Part shown: positions 57,660 through 64,000 of the stretch, one piece after another
Position numbering within the stretch: the first letter of the stretch is position 1
Layout of the letters: each line of letters opens with the position of its first letter
Origin: Themeda triandra
Taxonomy: Eukaryota; Streptophyta; Magnoliopsida; Poales; Poaceae
Assembly (NCBI GenBank): GCA_018135685.1
Contig: JAENPR010000044.1
Location: 1,240,001-1,304,000 of the forward strand
Direction: 5' to 3'
Length of the DNA: 64,000 bases
Program-made: the position numbers and the translations under genes
The notes under the pieces: model-generated
Databases searched by the model: none
The model's input: the letters and a program-made list of their open reading frames with translations, nothing else
Told to the model about the DNA's origin: nothing

Positions 57660-58943
57660 TTGTGGAACGGAGTCCCCGACATGAGGGTCGGCGGAATATT
57701 TGAGTCCGTAGATGCAACATTCTTCGAGAATGAATTCCCTATGAGAGGGAATGTACCGAGCACATCTAGTGAGGGACCTCTTGATGCTCCCGATACTTTT
57801 GTGCCAGTGGAGTGCACTGAACAACCCACCACTGAAAGTCCTGAGAAGGAAAATGATGGAGTCACTCGAAAGAGTAAGAGACCTAGGATTGCAAAATCCT
57901 TTGGTGATGACTTTACCATATACCTCGTGGATGACACCCCAACGGCCATTAAAGAGGCATTTTCCTCTCCTGACGCTGACTATTGGAAGGAAGCAATACG
58001 GAGTGAGATGGATTCAATTATGTCTAACAAAACTTGGGAAGTGGTTGACCGTCCGTACGGGTGTAAACCTGTAGGATGTAAATGGGTGTTCAGGAAAAAG
58101 CTTAGGCCTGATGGTACGATTGAAAAGTACAAGGCTAGGCTTGTGGCCAAGGGTTATACCCAAAAGGAAGGCGAGGACTTCTTTGATACATACTCACCTG
58201 TGGCTCGATTGACTACAATCAGAGTACTACTTGCCCTGGCTGCGTCCCATAGTCTTCTCGTTCATCAAATGGACGTGAAGACGGTTTTCCTAAATGGAGA
58301 GTTAGATGAGGAGATCTACATGGATCAGCCTGATGGTTTCGTAGTAGAAGGTCAAAAAGGAAAGGTGTGTAAATTATTGAAGTCTTTGTATGGCCTAAAA
58401 CAAGCTCCTAAACAATGGCACGAAAAGTTCGATAAGACCATGACATCAGCAGGCTTTGTTGCCAATGAGGCTGATAAATGTGTCTACTACCGCTTCGGTG
58501 GGGGAGAAGGAGTAATCCTGTGCCTATATGTGGATGACATCCTAATATTTGGCACGAACCTCAATGTGATTGAGGAAGTCAAGGACTTTCTGTCCAAGAA
58601 CTTTGATATGAAAGATTTGGGAGTGGCTGATGTGATCTTAAACATCAAGCTACTGAAGGGAGAAAATGGTGGGGTTACTCTTTTGCAATCCCACTATGTG
58701 GAAAAGATTCTAAGTCGCTTTGGCTACGTGGATCGCAAACCCGTGTCCACTCCCTATGATCCAAGCCTAATTCCGAGAAAGAACAAAAGGATCATGAGAG
58801 ACCAATTGAGGTACTCCCAAATCATTGGTTCACTAATGTACCTAGCCGTGCAACAAGACCTCGACATCTCATATGCCGTGAGCAAGTTGAGCCGCTTGTA
58901 TCAAACCCGGGAGATGATCATTGGCGTGCTCTTGAGAGAGTAA
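57660..58943 (+). pseudogene. copia reverse transcriptase
   Basis: A 427-codon open frame. The RT begins near residue 105 (ADYWKEAIRSEMDSI), with WVFRKKLRPDGTIEKYKARL, the VHQMDVKTVFLNGEL block, LYGLKQAPKQWHEKF and the catalytic YVDDILIF. A frameshift near 58910 cuts it before RNase H. It is the best-preserved part of the element. Confidence 0.88.
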
Positions 58944-59479
58944 TGCGGTATATAAAGGCAACCGCAAGTTATGGCATTCACTACACCAGGTACCCAAAGG
59001 TACTGGAGGGTTTCGATGATGCAAATTGGATATCCGATGCTGACGAGTTAAAAGCCACCAGTGGGTATGCGTTTACCCTTGGGGGTGGTGTCTGTTTCTG
59101 GAAGTCTTGCAAGCGAGACCATCATCACGAGGTCAACTATGGAAGCAGAACTTGCAGCACTAGACACCGCCACTGTTGAGGCCGAATGGCTTCGGGAACT
59201 CCTATGGATTTGCCGGTGGTTGAAAAACCTGTGCCCGCCATCTCCATGAACTGTGATAATCAAACTGTGATAACCAAAGTCAACAGTTCTAAGGATAACA
59301 TGAAGACCACAAGGCATGTAAAGCGGCGCTTAAAGTCTGTCAGAAAATTGAGAAACTCCGGAGTAATATCGTTGGACTATGTCCACACGTCTAAGAATCT
59401 GGCAGATCAGTTCACCAAGGGGCTGTCACGTAACGTGATAGACAGTGCATCGGTCGAGATGGGACTGAGACCCACTTAA
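58943..59479 (+). pseudogene. copia RNase H, frameshifted
   Basis: Fragments in three frames: MRYIKATASYGIHYTR and FDDANWISDADELKATSGYAF, then STMEAELAALDTATVEAEWLRELL, then MNCDNQTVI...HVKRRLKSVR and KNLADQFTKGL, ending at 59479. This is the normal copia RNase H order, broken by at least two indels. Confidence 0.85.
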
Positions 59480-60024
59480 AGTTTGCTATAGTGGTAACCT
59501 GCTCTATGTGATCGGAGATCCCGTGAATTAGAGTGGTGAAACAAGCTATGAGTAGACTGAGGGAAAAGTCCCTTGACAAAGGTCCCTTTCTTTTGAAAAT
59601 GCATTTCTTTTCCAAGCTGTAAGGCAGGATGGCATACGCCTTAATGTGATCCGAGTGGCTTATAAAAGCAAGGATGTCGGCCTACAGGACATCCTAGAAG
59701 GAACACACCTATGTGAGTTAGACTGCTGGTCCTAGTCTATGAGATTTGGGTGATCTCTAGATGCTCACGAGAAGGCACGGAGTTTGACTTATATGCTCCA
59801 CCCGAGGGGATGCTCTAGGCAGCTGGTATCGCTTAAGAATTTGGGTGAACCTCACTTCGCACAAAACTATCAATTCAAGGCATAGTCCATTGATCGAGTT
59901 GTGAATGAGTGTAAGCCCCTATTCTAGATGGAAGTTCAACTTAACAGTCTCCATCGAAACACCGGTATATCAAATGAGTTCGGACAGAAGGCATTAAGCG
60001 TGTACCTCGATGTTTGGTGGGGAT

Positions 60025-61033
60025 TGTTAGAATTATTGGGCCAAGCCCATCTAATAATTCAGTAAACCTCAAAGGCCCACAATTAGTGTTAGGTGCTAAA
60101 GTGATTAGTACCAAATGGATTAATCACTAAGAGGGTAATCAACTTAAATAGTGAGTATTGGGATGCTCTCATAGACAAGTTGAGAAGGAGAACCTGAGAG
60201 CCACACGCGCGCGCCACGACGCGCCGGGCCGGGCCGAGGCCGTGGGCGTGGGCGTGGCCGTGGGCGTGGGCATGGGCCAGCTGGCTTGGCTAAGTTTTTG
60301 TCACTAGGCCTCGGCCCAAGGCCAACCCTAGCCGCCGCCAGGAAGCCGGCCAACGGGAAACCCTAGCCGCCGCCAGCCAACTCCCAACTCCCAACCACCC
60401 TGTCCAGGTTCATCCTCTGGACAGGACATAACGGGAAGCTGGCAGGGGCGCGCCTATATAAAGGCCCCTGTCCGCACACTAGGGTTTCATCCCATTCCCG
60501 TGCTTCTCCCTCTCCAGCCGCCACCTCCTTCCTGAGCTCGAGTTGCTCTGCTGCATCTCCGACCAGATCCTCTGCGCGCACAGAGGTCTTTGGTAGCAGG
60601 CCTCCGGAACTTCTCCCGTCAAGCGTACCTGCTCGGGTAGGCGGGAAATCAAGTTTTTGGGGAGCGCCGTCCAGGCGCGACAGCTGCTGTTGTTCGACGC
60701 TCGCGGGCTATGCCTGTGAGCACTAGGCGGACTCCTACTGCTGCTGACGACGACGTCATCGACAACAACACCGTCACGGACAGCGGCGAAGACACGGACG
60801 CGAGTGGTTCACTATCCGCGGGTACCGGAAGTGCCACGCTTAGGTATAAACTGAAACCACTTACTGTTATTGTTCTGCTTTGTGTAGTTGCTGCTGTAAT
60901 GGTAGGCATGTTTAGCTATGCTATAAATATCAGTAGCACACATGAAACGATCGCTTGCATTATACTTGAGTTAGTATTTTGCTTATCGTATTTTCGGATT
61001 AATGCATGGTGTAAAATGACTAAATATCCAACA
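60025..61033 (+). repeat. 3' LTR of the copia element
   Basis: 1,009 bp, about 40 bp longer than the 5' LTR because of a GC-rich GTGGGC hexamer-type expansion at 60237-60275. Retains the 108-codon frame (60710-61033) without stops or indels. Confidence 0.9.
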
Positions 61034-61038
61034 GTAAG

Positions 61039-61659
61039 TACTAGCTATTTCACCCTATTAAAGAGGAACCATGCCTTATTACAACCGCACTTTACGACAA
61101 ACAAACAAAAAATATGACAAAATAAATTGAAGTCCCAACTGTAGTAAATATAGAAGCTAAGGTCATCCGAAGGATGTAAAGCGAGGCTCAACGCAGGAGT
61201 CTTCAAATTACGGCAAGTCACTAACATGAGGAATTTTTTATGTTCACATTATTGCAAATGGGTCCGAACCCATAGTATTTTTTCCTCTCCAAAAGAGATT
61301 TGGATCAGCATTTGTGAAGAACTTCGGTAAGACACAATCATGGCGTCCTTTGAATTGTACAACTTCCTCTCACATGCATGAATAATACACCTATCTTGTA
61401 CATGCACGATTCTTCTATAAAGTAACTTGCAGAATTAGTACGTTCTAGTGGGTAGGTAGATAACAAATAGAATGTTTGTGGGGCTAAGCAAAGGAAAGAC
61501 CCACGCGCGGTCCCTTGGCGAACAAAATGGCATCTTCTAGACGTTAGACGTATTATGGTTTTGAGGTGATTTACACCCCGGTGAAGCCAAAATTTATGAC
61601 TTCTATACTACCCCTAGTTTTTTTTTTCCAGTTTACAATGGCTCTTTTTTTTCTACATA
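61039..61659. other. Intergenic
   Basis: No gene is seen. The copia 3' LTR is followed directly by GTAAGTAC, which also fits a splice donor. Confidence 0.5.
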
Positions 61660-61661
61660 TA

Positions 61662-61911
61662 CTCCCTCCATTTATCCAGTTATAGTAAAAATGAGATCCG
61701 TGCCTGTCAAACTAGCTCAAATTTTACATTTATAGTAAATAGCATTAAAATCTATGCCTCTAAATAAATTTATTATGAAAATTTTTTATAACTAATCTAA
61801 CAGCCAATTTCGTATCATGAATATTAGTCCTTTTTATATGAATTAAGTCAAAGTTTAAACTGTTTGACTTCTCAATAAACGAGAATTGCATTCTTCTATG
61901 GACCGAGGGAG
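61662..61911. mobile_element. Stowaway-like MITE, 250 bp
   Basis: Ends CTCCCTCCATTTATC and GGACCGAGGGAG with TA on both sides (61660-61661 and 61912-61913). AT-rich interior. Confidence 0.8.
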
Positions 61912-61913
61912 TA

Positions 61914-64000
61914 GTATCAAACATTGTGTTTTTCTATATGTACATGGACAGCCAGTCCTGTTTTTTTTTTCATAGGATCCTTCAAAACTTTATTCAAAAT
62001 ATCAAGAACCATGAATCGTGTGGGAGATTCTAAAAGATTGCATCATTGTCTCCGAAAACAAGGCACATATCTAAGCGAGCCCTAACACTATGAGACAAAT
62101 TTATAGGTAAACTTCAAGTTTGAGAAGTTTTGGTTGTCTCGGCAAAGATGGGTTAATACGGGGATGAGTGGATTATACTTCTTTTGTCTCGCGGTCCTTT
62201 CCCTTTGCCCTTCTACTTTTATCAAGTATCCATAGTGCATTGGCTGTGCTTCTTGAGCGGTGTGTAATTGGGCATTATTGAATCCGGAGGAGCATTTAAT
62301 TTGTGGCTTCTTCGCTGCTTAACTAATCAGTTACACTTAGCGGTGGTCGGTTTGCTTTTGGTCTTTTTCAACGGTTGGGTAGTTGAATTATATTTTTTTC
62401 CTGCTATGTATCAACAGAAACACACCAGTCGTGTTTTGTTTAATTTGTTCAAAAAAAAGTTTTGAGAAGTTAATTATGTCCGTGTAGTCTATATATAATG
62501 TGTACACTGTAACACTCATGTAACTTTTGGAGATACTGTAATTGACTATCTTAAACGAGCAGTGTATAAGCGCCCGGCTACAATCCCTACTTAGATTATT
62601 GATTATAAACTAGTGTTGCAGGGGACGTTAAATGGCTGCTGGCTCCCGTTTTTCCACTGCGTGACTGCATCATTGCCACCATATGCCTGCGTGCTGGATC
62701 ATCCTGTACTGTCAGACACGACGTGTGGGCGCATAGATTACATGGTTGAAATACGCAGCCAATGCACATAATTAACCCAGCTAATCAGGCTTAGCACTGC
62801 CCTCTGTGTTTCTCTTTACTCTAATACTAAATCCACACAAAGTGTAGCAAGCAACTGATGAGCTGCCAGCACAGCACATCACTGCTCTGGTCTGCTAGCT
62901 CTCCGAGTGATAAAGAAAACAAAACTGCTCTCAAAATCCAGGACAGTGAGATACGCGGCAGGCCCCACGTTAGCCGATCGCTTTGCAAAGGGCTTTGCAG
63001 AGTGTGAAGGGCATGATTACCTCTGCTGCTGCTGCTGGTTAGTGCAGAAGATGATCAGTGGATGGAGGTAAAAATAGAATACTCGTCTGTAAAGCTCACC
63101 CATGGGCACGGTTACGAGAGAGATCAGCTCATCAGTAATATAAGCACGATATGCTGCAGGCTGAAACGGTATTGAGGATCTGTGCCTGCTCATGCGTGCG
63201 TGTACGGTGTACTCAGGTGCAGCCAAAAGTAGAGCAAGAAACTGTTGCTCCGTATCAGGTTCTTGTATGTCTGCACAAGATCTACTGGATTCAAGTTCAT
63301 GATGGCCGGCGCAGCAGAGAGATTTCTTGGATACTACTAGCTGTTCTTCAAATTCAGTCGTCACACAAGGAAATTGGGTTCTTTTTTTCTGATTGTAGAA
63401 CACGCATGGAAGGTTTATTTTGAACCTTGTATGATACCCTCATAGGAAGGATGTGCAAATCTTAACGGATCCGGAGCGGGACAAGAAACGTGTTTTTGGT
63501 ACCGGAGGCACCGGGAACGCTTTTCAAATTTTACAACCTGGGAGTCACTGTTCATTCCATGCATGCGTTTGTCACACTAACACCAAGACACAGAAAAGTT
63601 ACATTCTGTCAAGGAGGTGAAAATTCCTTTGGCCCTGCAAGTGCAAACAAACACAATACTAGAAGCCCCTTTTTTTCCCCCATGCATGTATGGGCGGATG
63701 CAGATTCAGTGCCTTTCCTTCAGTAAGGCACGTCGTACCTTTCGCTACCAAATCCACCGTTCATCCGATATTCAAGGGCTGCAGCCATCTTTAGCCTGGG
63801 TTCGGTCTCTCTGTCTCGCAAAGACAGAGTGGGAGTTGCGTGCGTGGGCGGCGCACTGCTGCTGATGTGGTGAGCACACGGCGGAACGAGTGCACATGGC
63901 CCGCGCGAAGATGCGCCGGTATAGTCTTGGCTCCGACGAACGGCGCCATCCGCGCGCCCGCAGTGCCTTCCCCGCGGCTGTGCCCGTCCGGCGGCGGGAT
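61914..64000. other. Intergenic; possible gene edge at the end
   Basis: No supported coding gene. From about 63880 to the window end the sequence becomes strongly GC-rich (CGCGCGCCCGCAGTGCC), which may be the edge of a gene lying beyond the window. Confidence 0.4.

Larger units (their letters stand above)
54549..61033 (+). mobile_element. Copia-type LTR retrotransposon, 6.5 kb
   Basis: LTRs 54549-55516 and 60025-61033 begin TGTTRGAATTATTGGGCC and end YAAACA/CCAACA. ATAAG precedes and GTAAG follows the element, a 5-bp target duplication with one change. Domain order is gag, protease, integrase, reverse transcriptase, RNase H, which defines copia. A polypurine tract GGTGGGGAT precedes the 3' LTR. 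The usual initiator-tRNA primer site was not found after the 5' LTR. Several stops and frameshifts make it inactive. LTR differences are mainly transitions, suggesting moderate age. Confidence 0.9.

Noticed and set aside
63017..63423. Frames of 90-128 codons near 63.2 kb on both strands
   Set aside because: No recognisable domain, no codon bias and no convincing splice model.

Overview
This window is nuclear DNA from a grass (Poaceae, most likely a panicoid such as sorghum, sugarcane or Miscanthus). The evidence is the MITE types (Stowaway ends CTCCCTCCGT, a Tourist-like end with TAA target duplication), a CACTA transposon carrying a Ulp1-type protease gene, Athila-like and copia LTR elements, L1-type LINEs, GC-rich exons split by short GT-AG introns, and a tau-class GST. 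Genes are sparse and transposable elements make up most of the DNA.

Layout. 1-7.3 kb is intergenic, with a Tourist-like MITE and a solo copia-type LTR. 7.4-9.4 kb holds an F-box/LRR gene (+). 11.5-12.4 kb holds a two-exon tau GST (-). 13.2-16.5 kb is a 5'-truncated LINE (-) with a 1,020-codon open frame, lying just downstream of a three-exon gene for a 159-residue, probably four-helix membrane protein (16.5-17.2 kb, -) whose promoter may lie near 18.8 kb. 19.3-20.5 kb is a short LINE-like retroposon. 21.8-29.6 kb is an old, roughly full-length LINE (+) with decayed frames. It was hit by an LTR element now reduced to a solo LTR, which in turn contains a Harbinger-like DNA element.

30.1-44.2 kb reads as one CACTA-type transposon. 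It carries a Ulp1-like protease gene (-), which is interrupted by an 8.5-kb Athila-like LTR retrotransposon that has gag but no visible reverse transcriptase or integrase. It also holds 2.5 copies of a 680-bp tandem repeat and a 488-bp solo LTR.

45.3-49.2 kb holds a duplicated segment. Each copy has a small two-exon gene for a secreted cysteine-rich peptide of the grass MEG/ESF type. One copy is broken by a second Harbinger-like element, and the other copy keeps the unoccupied site. 49.9-51.4 kb may hold a decayed spliced gene. 51.6-52.4 kb is a 5'-truncated LINE with a 16-bp target duplication. 54.5-61.0 kb is a complete copia-type LTR retrotransposon, whose LTR carries a 108-codon open frame with two hydrophobic segments running straight into gag. 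The rest to 64 kb is intergenic with one more Stowaway MITE.

Most insertions have exact target-site duplications that can be read directly, so the order of events is clear. No tRNA, rRNA, CRISPR or bacterial-type feature was seen. Host gene models are hand-built from splice consensus and protein plausibility; exon edges, especially at 3' ends, are provisional.
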